Part shown: in pieces, positions 15,112 through 23,206 of the stretch | Layout of the letters: each line of letters starts with the position of its first letter | How positions within the stretch are numbered: the stretch's first letter is position 1 | Assembly: GCA_041390825.1 (NCBI GenBank) | Contig: JAWKPF010000038.1 | Coordinates: forward strand, 1 to 37,651 | Reading direction: 5' to 3' | DNA: 37,651 nucleotides | Source of the DNA: Thermomicrobiales bacterium | GTDB taxonomy: Bacteria > Chloroflexota > Chloroflexia > Thermomicrobiales > UBA6265 | Translations under genes and position numbers: made by a program | Notes under the pieces: model-generated | The model's database searches: none | The model's input: only the letters and a program-made list of their open reading frames with translations | What the model was told of the DNA's origin: nothing

Positions 15112-16278
15112 TTACCGAGTCCCCACGCCGGCAGTTTGCTGCAAGGTCATGCGCTCCAGCTCCTGTGCGGTTCGTTCCAGCCCCTCGGCGAAGATGGCAG
15201 GCGTCTGGCCGATGCCAATGCGGAGATGCCCCTCGTATCCGAAGGTCGAACCGGGCGCCAGCATGACGGAGTAGTCCTGCGCGAGCGTGTTCGCCACCTG
15301 ATCGGAGGGCAGATCGACGTTGTACTTCACGAGCGCAAGCAATCCACCACGCGGGACGTTCCAGCTGGCAAGCTCGCCATGCCTGGCAAACCATGCTTCC
15401 GCGGTATCGAGATTCTGCGCCATGATCGCCTGATTGCGCTTGATGATCTGGTCCCGTTGCCTGAGCGCCACGCTGGCAAGGAAGTCGGACAATCCGCCGG
15501 GCGCCAGCGAGACATAGTCGCGCGCGCTCCAGCAGCCTTTCACGATCTCTTCGGTCGCCGCCAGCCAACCGATTCGCAGTCCAGGCAAGCCGAACGGTTT
15601 GGAGAACGTGCCCACGCTGATGGCGCGTGGCCCCAGATTCCGCATCGGAGCTGCCAGCGGCTCACCGCCGGGAATATCGAGCCAGCGATACGCCTCGTCA
15701 CTGAGGACATAGGCATCGACCGATTCGGCCAGTGCGTAGATTCGCTTCAGTTCATCGTCGGAGAGCAACGCCCCGGTCGGGTTGTTCGGCGTGTTGATGA
15801 GAATCATCTTCGTTTCGGGCTTGACCAGCCGTTCGAGCTCGTCGAGATCGAAACGGTAATTGCCACCGTCTTCCACGATGTTCCAGAGACTGATCTCGCA
15901 ACCGATTGCCTTGGCGACGCTGTAGAGCTGCTGATACGCCGGGAAGACGGAGACGATATGGTCGCCAGCCTCCAGCAGCGTGTTCACGAGCAGGTAATTG
16001 GCCTCGATGGCTCCGGTCGTGACGAGGATCTGATCGGGGTTGACGTTGTCGTAGGTGTCCGCCAGGTCGGCGCGCAACCTGGCCGTACCGCGCGCTTCGT
16101 TGTACCCGAGCCGCAGTTCGAGCAATCGGTCTTCGACGGCACGCCGATCATCCGCCGGAAGAAAATCGAGCAGCTCGCGCGTGGTGAGCGGGTAGATGCC
16201 GCTTTCCGCGATGTCGAATTTGGCCACGGTTTCCCATGTGCTCATCCATCGTTCGAGCGTAAATGTCTCGACCTTCAC
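15112..16278 (-). CDS. class I/II PLP aminotransferase, first gene of the exporter operon
   Basis: A 388-residue fold type I PLP enzyme from a GTG at 16278, preceded by GGGAGG 9 bases upstream; a TTG at 16299 would place the start over this ribosome site. Recognisable blocks: LGYNEARGTARLRADLADTY, VTTGAIEANYLL, ILINTPNNPTGALLSDDELK, VLSDEAYRWLD (PLP-binding Asp and Tyr) and VGTFSKPFGLPGLRIGWLA with the Schiff-base lysine in FSKPFG. The N-terminus VKVETFTLERWMSTWE is like that of capreomycidine-synthase-like aminotransferases, a subgroup acting on unusual amino acids; actual substrate unknown. It is followed after 4 bp by the ABC exporter genes, which suggests that its product or substrate is what they export or resist. 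Confidence 0.86.
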   Translation of the reverse strand: MKVETFTLERWMSTWETVAKFDIAESGIYPLTTRELLDFLPADDRRAVEDRLLELRLGYNEARGTARLRADLADTYDNVNPDQILVTTGAIEANYLLVNTLLEAGDHIVSVFPAYQQLYSVAKAIGCEISLWNIVEDGGNYRFDLDELERLVKPETKMILINTPNNPTGALLSDDELKRIYALAESVDAYVLSDEAYRWLDIPGGEPLAAPMRNLGPRAISVGTFSKPFGLPGLRIGWLAATEEIVKGCWSARDYVSLAPGGLSDFLASVALRQRDQIIKRNQAIMAQNLDTAEAWFARHGELASWNVPRGGLLALVKYNVDLPSDQVANTLAQDYSVMLAPGSTFGYEGHLRIGIGQTPAIFAEGLERTAQELERMTLQQTAGVGTR

Positions 16279-16371
16279 CCGCTGCGTCCTCCCACCCAAC
16301 GCAATGCAACCGCCATAGCATACCCTCCCGACCTCCCCAAATGATCAGGAGCCGATTCGCCATCCCGTCAG

Positions 16372-16400
16372 TTGGCGCACATTCACACTCCGCATAGGCT
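16372..16400 (+). promoter_or_regulatory. sigma70-type promoter of the HtrA-type protease operon
   Basis: -35 TTGGCG (16372-16377), 17-bp spacer, -10 TAGGCT (16395-16400). Predicted start near 16407, about 43 bases before the protease ATG. The aminotransferase operon diverges from the same 171-bp region, where a minus-strand TATGCT near 16310 could be its -10 box. Confidence 0.5.
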
Positions 16401-16449
16401 TTGGACATCGGAGCGCAATGGCTCGCCGATGAACCAGGAGAACAATTCC

Positions 16450-17364
16450 ATGACCGAATCCACAAGCGTGCTTGCCAGCCTTTCCAACGATCTTGCCAAT
16501 GCCGTCGAGCAAGCCGCCAATAGCGTCGTGACCGTCTTCGGACGGCAGCGGATGCCCGCCACCGGCATCGTTTGGTCGGCTGACGGCTTGATCGTGAGCG
16601 CCAATCACGTCGTCGAACGCGACGAAGATATCCATATCGACACACCGGATGGTCAACATCGTTCCACCAGCGTGGTCGGCCGCGACCCGAACAGCGATCT
16701 GGTGCTGCTGAAATTGGATGACGCCGAACTGACGCCTGCGGTGCGGGCGACACACGCGCCGAAGGTCGGGCAGTTCGTGCTGGCCGTCGGCCGGCCCGGG
16801 AAGTCAGGGCCAATGGCGTCGCTGGGCGTTGTCAGTTTGATCGGCGGGAAATCAGGCCGCGACCACCGCCACAACCAGCTTGGCGAATTCCTCAAGACCG
16901 ATGCCGCCATGCTGCCGGGGTTCTCCGGCGGTCCGCTGGTCGACGCTTGGGGCGAGGTGCTTGGGCTCAACTCCTCCACGCTAGGCCGCGGGAGTGGGTT
17001 CACCTTGCCGAATGCGACGATCGACAAGGTCGTCGACTCGCTGGTGCAGCATGGCAAGGTGCGGCGCGGATTCCTCGGTGTCAGCGCGCAAGCGGTGGCG
17101 ATCAACGACCAACTGGCTGCCTCGCTCGGACTCGAGAGCAAGAAAGCGCTCGTCATCGTCGGACTGGAACCGGGCGGTCCCGCAGAGCAACAGGGACTCT
17201 ATATCGGCGACATCATCGTGCAGGTTGGCGGCACAGCCGTTGGATCGGTCGATCAACTCATGGAGCAACTCAGCGGAGACGTGGTGGGGCAATCGGTCGA
17301 GATCTCCGTCATTCGCGGCGGGGAGCTCATCAACAAGTCGATCGTGGCCGGAGAGCGGGCATAG
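16450..17364 (+). CDS. HtrA-like (S1C) serine protease with PDZ domain, cytosolic
   Basis: A 304-residue protein beginning MTESTSVLASL; AGGAG lies 9 bases before the ATG at 16450. The trypsin-fold triad is complete: H53 in SANHVVE, D83 in NSDLVLLK and S159 in GFSGGPLV. The usual GNSGGP is changed to GFSGGP, while the GG-P after the serine is kept. A PDZ domain follows (RRGFLGVSAQAVAI to the C-terminus, with GPAEQQGLYIGDIIVQVGG). There is no signal peptide or membrane anchor, so unlike DegP/HtrA it appears to remain in the cytoplasm, or uses a non-classical route. It is followed 52 bp later by a related protease and then a LuxR-type regulator, likely one transcript. Substrates unknown. Confidence 0.88.
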   Translation: MTESTSVLASLSNDLANAVEQAANSVVTVFGRQRMPATGIVWSADGLIVSANHVVERDEDIHIDTPDGQHRSTSVVGRDPNSDLVLLKLDDAELTPAVRATHAPKVGQFVLAVGRPGKSGPMASLGVVSLIGGKSGRDHRHNQLGEFLKTDAAMLPGFSGGPLVDAWGEVLGLNSSTLGRGSGFTLPNATIDKVVDSLVQHGKVRRGFLGVSAQAVAINDQLAASLGLESKKALVIVGLEPGGPAEQQGLYIGDIIVQVGGTAVGSVDQLMEQLSGDVVGQSVEISVIRGGELINKSIVAGERA

Positions 17365-17416
17365 CCCGATTCCCGCTGCAAAGCCGGCTCCGGGACGCGA
17401 AACGAGAAGAACATCC

Positions 17417-18319
17417 ATGACGGCAACCCTTCCAACACCCATGCTCAGAGCACATGCGGACATCGACGCGGAACTCTCGGGCCTCTATGAACAGGTCAGG
17501 CCCTCGGTGGTGCAGGTCAACCGAGGAAATGGCAACGGCGCCGGCACGATCTGGCGCGAAGACGGCCTGATCGTGACGAACAACCATGTTGCGGGGCAAA
17601 GCAACACGCTGCAGATCATTCTGGGAGACGGACGACAGTTCGAGGGACGGGTCGTGGCGCGCGAACCCGAGAAGGACCTGGCGCTGGTCGAGATCGACGC
17701 GCGCGATCTCCCGGCAGTGCGGATCGGCGACTCGACCCGCATTCGCCCCGGGCAGCTGGTCATCACCGTGGGACACCCCTATGGACAGACTGACTACCTA
17801 ACCGCCGGAATCATCTGCGCCGCCGGTCAGGCTGCCACCGACCGGGGCCCCCGCTCAGGCGACTTGATTCAGATGGACGCCAGAATCGCCCCAGGAAACT
17901 CGGGCGGACCGCTCATCGATGTCGATGGCCGGGTGCTCGGCATCAATGCCATGGTCGCCGGGCGACTTGGTATGGCGATACCGTCCGCCGCGGTCGAACG
18001 CTTCGTTGCAGGGTTGGTTCCGGGAGGCGCGCATGCCTATCTCGGCATCAACGGCGTTGTCGCGGCGCTGCCGAATGCGTCGCAGGATGTCGGATTCGTC
18101 CTCACCGAGGTGCTCGACGGCACCCCCGCTGCGCGGGCGGGCTTGATGATCGGCGACGTAGTGCTCTCCATTGCCGGGCATCAGATCGTCGATCAGGAGT
18201 CGATTCCCGCCGCCATGCTGCGTGTGCAACCGGGCGACGAAGTCGAAATCGGCCTGACCCGTGGAGGCGTGCCGCGTACTGTCATCGTCGTTCCCACCGA
18301 GCGGATGCAGCCGCGCTGA
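17417..18319 (+). CDS. HtrA-like (S1C) serine protease with PDZ domain, second copy
   Basis: A 300-residue protein starting MTATLPTPMLRAHADIDAEL, with AGAAGAAC before the ATG at 17417. Triad H57 (TNNHVAG), D87 (EKDLALVEID) and S162 (APGNSGGPLID) is fully canonical. A C-terminal PDZ domain runs from about HAYLGINGVVAAL through GTPAARAGLMIGDVVLSIAGH. Like its upstream neighbour it lacks a signal peptide. The open frame extends upstream over the end of the first protease gene but with unrelated sequence. The pair looks like a tandem duplication in which the first copy has drifted at the serine loop. Both belong to the DegP-like quality-control family by sequence; here an intracellular role is inferred. 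Confidence 0.88.
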   Translation: MTATLPTPMLRAHADIDAELSGLYEQVRPSVVQVNRGNGNGAGTIWREDGLIVTNNHVAGQSNTLQIILGDGRQFEGRVVAREPEKDLALVEIDARDLPAVRIGDSTRIRPGQLVITVGHPYGQTDYLTAGIICAAGQAATDRGPRSGDLIQMDARIAPGNSGGPLIDVDGRVLGINAMVAGRLGMAIPSAAVERFVAGLVPGGAHAYLGINGVVAALPNASQDVGFVLTEVLDGTPAARAGLMIGDVVLSIAGHQIVDQESIPAAMLRVQPGDEVEIGLTRGGVPRTVIVVPTERMQPR

Positions 18320-18344
18320 TCTGGTCGGTCATACTGACAGGGTT

Positions 18345-18983
18345 ATGTTCGATCGCGGAACCATCGCCACTCGCCAGATCCGGGTTGCCGTCATCAGCGG
18401 CTTCCCGGCCGTGCATGCCGGAATCTCGGTGCTCTTGCGTTCCGATCCTGGGATCGACGTGGTGCCGCTCGATGGCGACGAGCCGCTCGGCATCATCGAA
18501 CTCGATGCCATTGTGGTCGATCACGAGGGGTTGGAGACTGCGGTCGAACTCGCGCGTGATTTGGCGATTCGCCCACCTTTTGTCGTTCTGGGGGCGGAAC
18601 CGGAAACCGATTGGCCCGATCTTGGCGGTGGACCAGTTGCGTTCCTTGCCGGCGATGCCGGGTCGAGCGAACTGGTTTCAGCGGTACAGGCGGTAGTCAG
18701 TGGTTTGATCGTGATCGATCCGCAGATTGCCGAGCTGGCAGGGCTCCGTTGGAGTGGGATCACGCCACCGCTCGATCCTTCCGAGGAAATTCTCACTCCG
18801 CGCGAAATGGAAGTGCTGCGCCTGGTCGCGAACGGTCTTCCCAACAAGACGATCGCTCATCAACTCGACATCAGCGAGCATACCGTGAAGTTCCACGTCG
18901 GCTCCATCCTGACCAAGCTCGATGCCGCCAGCCGCACCGAAGCAGTCACGATCGCCACGCGCCGCGGTCTACTGGCGGTTTGA
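18345..18983 (+). CDS. LuxR/NarL-type transcription regulator with degenerate receiver
   Basis: A 212-residue protein from ATG 18345. The C-terminal GerE-type helix-turn-helix is clear: LTPREMEVLRLVANGLPNKT then IAHQLDISEHTVKFHVGSIL. The N-terminal part has the length and rhythm of a response-regulator receiver (IRVAVISGFPAVHAGISVLL) but the acidic pair that binds magnesium, normally DD after the first strand, is replaced by SG. An aspartate in DAIVVDHEG sits where the phosphate acceptor would be. No histidine kinase is nearby. Phosphorylation is therefore doubtful, and it may act as an atypical or ligand-sensing regulator of the protease genes in front of it. Its 3' end overlaps the convergent TetR gene by 15 bp. 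Confidence 0.85.
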   Translation: MFDRGTIATRQIRVAVISGFPAVHAGISVLLRSDPGIDVVPLDGDEPLGIIELDAIVVDHEGLETAVELARDLAIRPPFVVLGAEPETDWPDLGGGPVAFLAGDAGSSELVSAVQAVVSGLIVIDPQIAELAGLRWSGITPPLDPSEEILTPREMEVLRLVANGLPNKTIAHQLDISEHTVKFHVGSILTKLDAASRTEAVTIATRRGLLAV

Positions 18984-19610
18984 CGCATCCGGCGGCACAC
19001 CCTGCACCCCATGCAGGAAAACGGTCACGATTTCGTCGATCGCGCGCTCATCCTCTTGCTCCGCATGGTCATTCGGCAACCAACGTCGCTTCTCGTGGTC
19101 CAGTCCGGCCGTGACAAGTCCGGTATAGATGCGTGCGGCAGCTTCCGGGCTGACATTGCGAATGACCCCTTGCTCCTGCGCTCGTCGGAAGACAGGCGTC
19201 AGAATCTGGGACGGGTCGGCAACTCCTAGGGTGTCGACGATGAATGTGGCTTTGGCCTGATCGGAAATCACCACCGCGGCATCTGACCACCAGCGTTGCA
19301 TGTTCCCTCCAAATGCGCCTCGAACGGCGCGAATCGACTTACGGAGTTGCTCCTCGAACGTCCCGGGCTCATCGAATGGCGCCAGCAACTGGTCGCGCAG
19401 ATTGGTGATCAAGCGCTTCGATACGGCCAGATAGAGATCTTCCTTGCTCTGGAAGTGGTAGTAGGTCGCGCCCTTGGTGAAGCCAGCTGCTTCCGCAATC
19501 TGCTGCATCGAGACATTCGCGTAGCCGCGTTCGAGAAAGAGCTGCTCGGCGGCATCGAGCAGTGCTTCGGCGCCATGTTTGGTTGGGATCTGAGGGTCGG
19601 TCGTTACCAA
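18969..19610 (-). CDS. TetR-family repressor, likely controlling the divergent MMPL transporter
   Basis: A 213-residue protein if started at the TTG at 19610, which has AGAAAGGA 9 bases upstream, the same type of ribosome site as the divergent transporter. The frame is open up to 19721, but the ATG there lies inside the operator palindrome; ATGs at 19709 and 19655 are alternatives. The N-terminal helix-turn-helix is typical: ALLDAAEQLFLERGYANVSM then QQIAEAAGFTKGATYYHFQS and KEDLYLAV. The C-terminal ligand domain is diverse as in all TetR proteins. The 28-bp palindrome between it and the transporter is the expected binding site, so it probably represses both, with induction by a transported compound. 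Confidence 0.88.
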   Translation of the reverse strand: MVTTDPQIPTKHGAEALLDAAEQLFLERGYANVSMQQIAEAAGFTKGATYYHFQSKEDLYLAVSKRLITNLRDQLLAPFDEPGTFEEQLRKSIRAVRGAFGGNMQRWWSDAAVVISDQAKATFIVDTLGVADPSQILTPVFRRAQEQGVIRNVSPEAAARIYTGLVTAGLDHEKRRWLPNDHAEQEDERAIDEIVTVFLHGVQGVPPDASNRQ

Positions 19611-19708
19611 CGTCCGAAATCCTTTCTGCGCGTTGCGGCGAAAACCAGGCGGCATTCCCCGTCGGAAAAGAGCGTACCGCCCGGCGAGCGCCAGAGCCAG
19701 CACGTGCA

Positions 19709-19737
19709 TTGACAGCAACATACTAACCGGTTAGTAT
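19709..19737 (+). promoter_or_regulatory. promoter of the MMPL transporter gene
   Basis: -35 TTGACA (19709-19714, perfect consensus), spacer of exactly 17 bp, -10 TAGTAT (19732-19737). The predicted start is near 19744, giving a leader of about 81 bases. The spacer and the -10 box are entirely covered by the operator palindrome, so a bound repressor must exclude RNA polymerase. On the minus strand the palindrome supplies a mirror-image TAGTAT, but no good -35 (GTGCGC), so the repressor promoter should be weaker. Confidence 0.8.
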
Positions 19738-19742
19738 GTTGC
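19715..19742. promoter_or_regulatory. 28-bp perfect palindrome, TetR-type operator
   Basis: Half-site GCAACATACTAACC followed without a gap by its exact reverse complement, centred on CCGG at 19727-19730. The length (two 14-bp halves) and the divergent TetR/transporter setting are typical of TetR operators, some of which bind two dimers. It begins at the base after the -35 hexamer of the transporter promoter. Confidence 0.92.
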
Positions 19743-19768
19743 GCGCACAGCGTCGTGATGACTTCTTG

Positions 19769-19794
19769 ATCGCCCACCGTGCCGATTGGGCGAT
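19769..19794 (+). promoter_or_regulatory. hairpin in the MMPL 5' leader
   Basis: ATCGCCCA, a 10-base loop, TGGGCGAT: perfect 8-bp stem lying in the predicted leader, 14 bases before the AGAAAGGA ribosome site. No T-run follows. It could stabilise the transcript or affect loading of ribosomes. Confidence 0.5.
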
Positions 19795-19824
19795 GCACGC
19801 TCTTGCGAGAAAGGATCACAATCT

Positions 19825-22056
19825 ATGGCTGAATCGACGTCATCTTCACCGGGGGGACTGAAACGCTGGGCGCGCTTCACCACAAGGCACCCCTGGCAGG
19901 TTATCGGCGGGTGGATCGCCATTGCCATGGTGCTGGCCCTGCTCGCGGGGACGGTAGGTGGCTCGTTCGCCGACCGTTTCGCGATTCCGGGGTCGGAGTC
20001 ACAACAGGCGCTCGATACCCTGCGCGCGGAGTTTCCCGCCTACGCCGGCGATTCGGCGCAGATCGTCTTTCACAGCGACACGGATATCCGATCAGACACT
20101 GCCATCCAGGAACGCATCACCGCGTTCGTCGAACAGGCAGCCACGCTGCCTGAGGTGACATATGTCGCTTCCCCACTCGACCCCTCGACCCCAACGATCT
20201 CGGCCGACGGCACAATTGCCTATGCCACCGTCCTGTACGACAAACAGAGCGCCGAGATCGACCCGGCCAGCATCGATCAACTGGAGGCTCTGGTGCACGC
20301 GACCGCCGGACCAGGCCTCGAAACGATCGCGGGTGGCTCGGTTATTCAGGAGTTGCCAGAAACGGGCACATCGGAACTGATCGGCATCGTCGCTGCCATC
20401 ATCATTCTGCTCGTGGCGTTCGGATCGATCATCGCCATGGGCCTGCCGATCGTCACAGCGATCGCCGGGGTCGGCATCTCGATGCTGCTCACCATTGTGC
20501 TGGCCAATGTCATCGACTTCTCGTCGATCACCACAGCGCTCGTCTCGATGATTGGCCTCGGGGTCGGCATCGACTACGCCCTCTTTATCATCAACCGTTT
20601 CCGTGAAGAGCAGGAACTCGGCACCCCGATCGAGGACGCAGTTGTCCGCGCCACCGATACTGCCGGTCGCGCGGTCCTCTTTGCGGGTAGCCTGGTCATC
20701 GTCGCCCTGCTCGGGCTCTTCGTGATCGGCATACCGTTCATCGGCTTGGTCGGGCTCGGAGGCGCCATCGCAGTCTTCGTTTCGATGCTGGTTGCGGTTG
20801 GGCTCATGCCCCCGTTGCTGCGGCTGCTCGGTCCCTCGCTCGAGCGCTGGACGATTCACAAGAGCGTGCACAAACCCGTCGATCAGACCTTCGGCTGGAA
20901 GAACACCGAGCGCATCCAGAAACACCCGGCGGTTTGGCTCGTGGGCGCCCTTCTTCTCGCGGCAGTTCTGGCATGGCCCGCGCTCTCCGGCGCTCAACTG
21001 GGCACGGCAGACTCCGGCACCGCTCCTGCCGGGTCCGATGCGCGCGTGGCCTACGACCTGATTGCCGAAGGCTTTGGCCCCGGCTCGAACGGTCCGCTTC
21101 TTCTCGTCATCGACAGCGACGACGACCGCCAACTCTCCATCGATTCGCTGAATGCGCTGTCGTCAGCAATTGCGGAGACGCCGAATGTCGCGGCAGTTGC
21201 GCCGGCGGCCCTCAACCCGGCCGGCACTACCGCTGTCATGACCGTGATCCCGCTTTCGGCACCGCAAGACACCGCCACGGAAGACCTGATCGACACGTTG
21301 CGCAACGATGTCGTCCCGGCAGCACTCGGAGATCAGGCCCTGGACGCTTCGATCGGCGGCGCGACAGCCACCTTCATCGATCTTGCCACCGCCACGTCCG
21401 AGCGGATGCCGTACTTCATCATCCTCGTGGCCGGCCTGAGTGTTCTCATTCTCATGATGGTCTTCCGGTCGGTGCTGGTGCCGATCAAGGCGGCCGCCGC
21501 CACGTTGCTCTCCTTCGCGGTCGGCTTCGGCATCATGGTTGCAATCTTCCAGGAGGGCGCCTTCGGGCTGAACGAGCTCATAGGCGCGGACCGCACCGGG
21601 CCGATCGAATCGTTCCTGCCTATCATTCTCTTCGCCATCCTGTTCGGTCTCTCGATGGACTACGAAATCTTCCTCGTCAGCCGCGTGCACGAAGCCTGGT
21701 TGCACCGACAGGACAACGGGTGGGCGCTGCGGCACGGCTTGGGCGCATCCGGACGTGTCGTGCTGGCCGCGGGGGCCATCATGGCCTCGGTCTTTCTCTC
21801 TTTTGCCCTGGGCGATCAACGCACGATCAAGGAGCTTGGCATCGGCCTGGGAGCAGCGATTCTCTTCGACGCGCTGGTCGTGCGCATGTTCATCGTGCCG
21901 GCGTTCATGTCGCTCGCTGGGACCTGGAACTGGTGGCTTCCGGCGTGGCTCGACCGTGTTCTGCCGAAGCTCAACGTCGACGGTGAGCCAAATGAGCACG
22001 AGTTCGACGAAGACGACCAGATGCTGGAGCAGCTGACCGCGATGCCTGCCGATTGA
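19825..22056 (+). CDS. MMPL-family RND transporter
   Basis: A 743-residue membrane protein with ATG at 19825 and GAAAGGA 9 bases upstream. Two homologous halves each have one helix, a large extracytoplasmic domain and a five-helix bundle. Key blocks: VIGGWIAIAMVLALLAGTVG (helix 1), ETGTSELIGIVAAIIILLVAF, GLGVGIDYALFIINRFREEQ (helix 4, with the Asp-Tyr pair of the proton relay) and, in the second half, ILFGLSMDYEIFLVSRVHE, with the matching Asp-Tyr pair. Actinobacterial MMPL proteins export lipids or siderophores and others export drugs; the substrate here is unknown. The gene is divergent from a TetR repressor with an operator in its promoter, so an inducible export function is likely. Confidence 0.92.
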   Translation: MAESTSSSPGGLKRWARFTTRHPWQVIGGWIAIAMVLALLAGTVGGSFADRFAIPGSESQQALDTLRAEFPAYAGDSAQIVFHSDTDIRSDTAIQERITAFVEQAATLPEVTYVASPLDPSTPTISADGTIAYATVLYDKQSAEIDPASIDQLEALVHATAGPGLETIAGGSVIQELPETGTSELIGIVAAIIILLVAFGSIIAMGLPIVTAIAGVGISMLLTIVLANVIDFSSITTALVSMIGLGVGIDYALFIINRFREEQELGTPIEDAVVRATDTAGRAVLFAGSLVIVALLGLFVIGIPFIGLVGLGGAIAVFVSMLVAVGLMPPLLRLLGPSLERWTIHKSVHKPVDQTFGWKNTERIQKHPAVWLVGALLLAAVLAWPALSGAQLGTADSGTAPAGSDARVAYDLIAEGFGPGSNGPLLLVIDSDDDRQLSIDSLNALSSAIAETPNVAAVAPAALNPAGTTAVMTVIPLSAPQDTATEDLIDTLRNDVVPAALGDQALDASIGGATATFIDLATATSERMPYFIILVAGLSVLILMMVFRSVLVPIKAAAATLLSFAVGFGIMVAIFQEGAFGLNELIGADRTGPIESFLPIILFAILFGLSMDYEIFLVSRVHEAWLHRQDNGWALRHGLGASGRVVLAAGAIMASVFLSFALGDQRTIKELGIGLGAAILFDALVVRMFIVPAFMSLAGTWNWWLPAWLDRVLPKLNVDGEPNEHEFDEDDQMLEQLTAMPAD

Positions 22057-22120
22057 GACTCGTCGAGGGTTCTGTGGAGATCACAGAAACGCCTGCATCA
22101 CGATCCTCTGAACGAAATGG

Positions 22121-22153
22121 ACGACCGGCGGAGCAACCTGCCCCGCCGGTCGT
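22121..22153. terminator. bidirectional intrinsic-terminator-like hairpin
   Basis: ACGACCGGCGG, 11-base loop, CCGCCGGTCGT: a perfect 11-bp stem in the convergent gap between the MMPL gene (plus) and the permease gene (minus). Flanks are only moderately T-rich (TCGTGTTCC on plus, CCATTTCGTTC on minus). A second small hairpin TCTGTG-gagat-CACAGA lies at 22071-22087. Confidence 0.7.
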
Positions 22154-22188
22154 TCGTGTTCCTGAATGTCTGGCTACCAGCGCGGCGC

Positions 22189-23187
22189 CTACCGCGTCTT
22201 CCGGGGATCGAGCGCGTCGCGCAAGCCGTCACCGATGTAGTTGATCGAGAGCACAGTCACGAAGATCACCATGCCGGGGAAGAGCGCCATATACGGGTAG
22301 AACTGGAAATAGTCCTTGGCCTCGAAGAGGAGCCGACCCCACGTGGGGATATCGGACGGAAAACCAAGGCCCAGGAACGAGAGCGTCGACTCCGTGATGA
22401 TGGCAGCGCCGACAGCGAGCGTCGCCGCGACAATGATCTGGCTGACCACGTTCGGCAAGATATGCCGCATCATCAACGTGATCTCTTTGGCGCCGATCGA
22501 CTTGGCCGCCTCCACGAACTCTTTCTCCTTGAGCCGCAGGAACTCGGCGCGCACCAACCGCGCGGTCGACATCCAGTTCAGGATCGCAATCACGAACACG
22601 ATCAGGATGAAGACTCCGATATTGCCATTGCCGAACTTCTTGTCCGCCCACATGAACATTTCGTCGCGGTAAAGAAAGCTGATCAGCAACAACAATGGCA
22701 ACTGGGGCAGGCAGATGAAGAGATCGGTGAACCGCATGAGGAAGCCGTCGGTCTTGCCACCCAGGAATCCGGCGGTCGCGCCGATCAACGTACCGAGCGA
22801 GATCGCCACCAACGCGGCCAGCAACCCGACCGCCAGCGAGATGCGTCCACCCCAAAGAATGCACGCGAGAATGTCGCGCCCAATGGGATCAGTGCCAAAG
22901 GGATACTTGGCCGATGGATTGATGAATGTCGCCATCATGTTCGGCTCGATCCCCCGGGGATAGATCAACGCGCCGACATAGCAGGCGAGCGTGAGGAACG
23001 TGAGAAAGATGAGGCCGATCATGGCCAGGCGGTGCAAACGGAATTGCCGCCAGGCATTTCCCCAGAGCGACCGATACTGCTTGGCCGCTTGCGCATCGCG
23101 AAGTGACAGCCCGGCTTGCGGCGATTCGCTGGGAAGCGGACCGCCGATGGGCTCTTCGGTAAGGGTGACGTCGTAGGCTTGAGACAT
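22189..23187 (-). CDS. Opp/Dpp-type ABC transporter permease (DppC-like)
   Basis: A 332-residue inner-membrane permease. After a soluble N-terminus (SLWGNAWRQFRLHRLAMIGL) come the first helix and a periplasmic loop with KYPFGTDPIGRDILACILWG, the FGTDxxGRD signature of the DppC/OppC subfamily. Five more helices follow, with the EAA coupling loop AKSIGAKEITLMMRHILPNV. The C-terminus GDGLRDALDPRKTR is characteristic. It works with the DppB-like protein 23207-24151, which precedes it by 19 bp. No substrate-binding protein or ATPase gene is in the window, so the rest of the transporter is elsewhere or lost; substrate (di/oligopeptide, nickel or sugar) undetermined. Confidence 0.92.
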   Translation of the reverse strand: MSQAYDVTLTEEPIGGPLPSESPQAGLSLRDAQAAKQYRSLWGNAWRQFRLHRLAMIGLIFLTFLTLACYVGALIYPRGIEPNMMATFINPSAKYPFGTDPIGRDILACILWGGRISLAVGLLAALVAISLGTLIGATAGFLGGKTDGFLMRFTDLFICLPQLPLLLLISFLYRDEMFMWADKKFGNGNIGVFILIVFVIAILNWMSTARLVRAEFLRLKEKEFVEAAKSIGAKEITLMMRHILPNVVSQIIVAATLAVGAAIITESTLSFLGLGFPSDIPTWGRLLFEAKDYFQFYPYMALFPGMVIFVTVLSINYIGDGLRDALDPRKTR

Positions 23188-23206
23188 CGGGCAGGCCTTC
23201 AGTAGA

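Noticed and set aside
19611..19721. Longer TetR start at the ATG at 19721
   Set aside because: This ATG lies inside the operator palindrome and would add about 37 residues not typical of the family.
20092..21132. 346-codon minus-strand frame opposite the MMPL gene
   Set aside because: Composition (Asp, Arg, His, Gln rich) is the shadow of a GC-rich membrane-protein gene, with no domain and no ribosome site.
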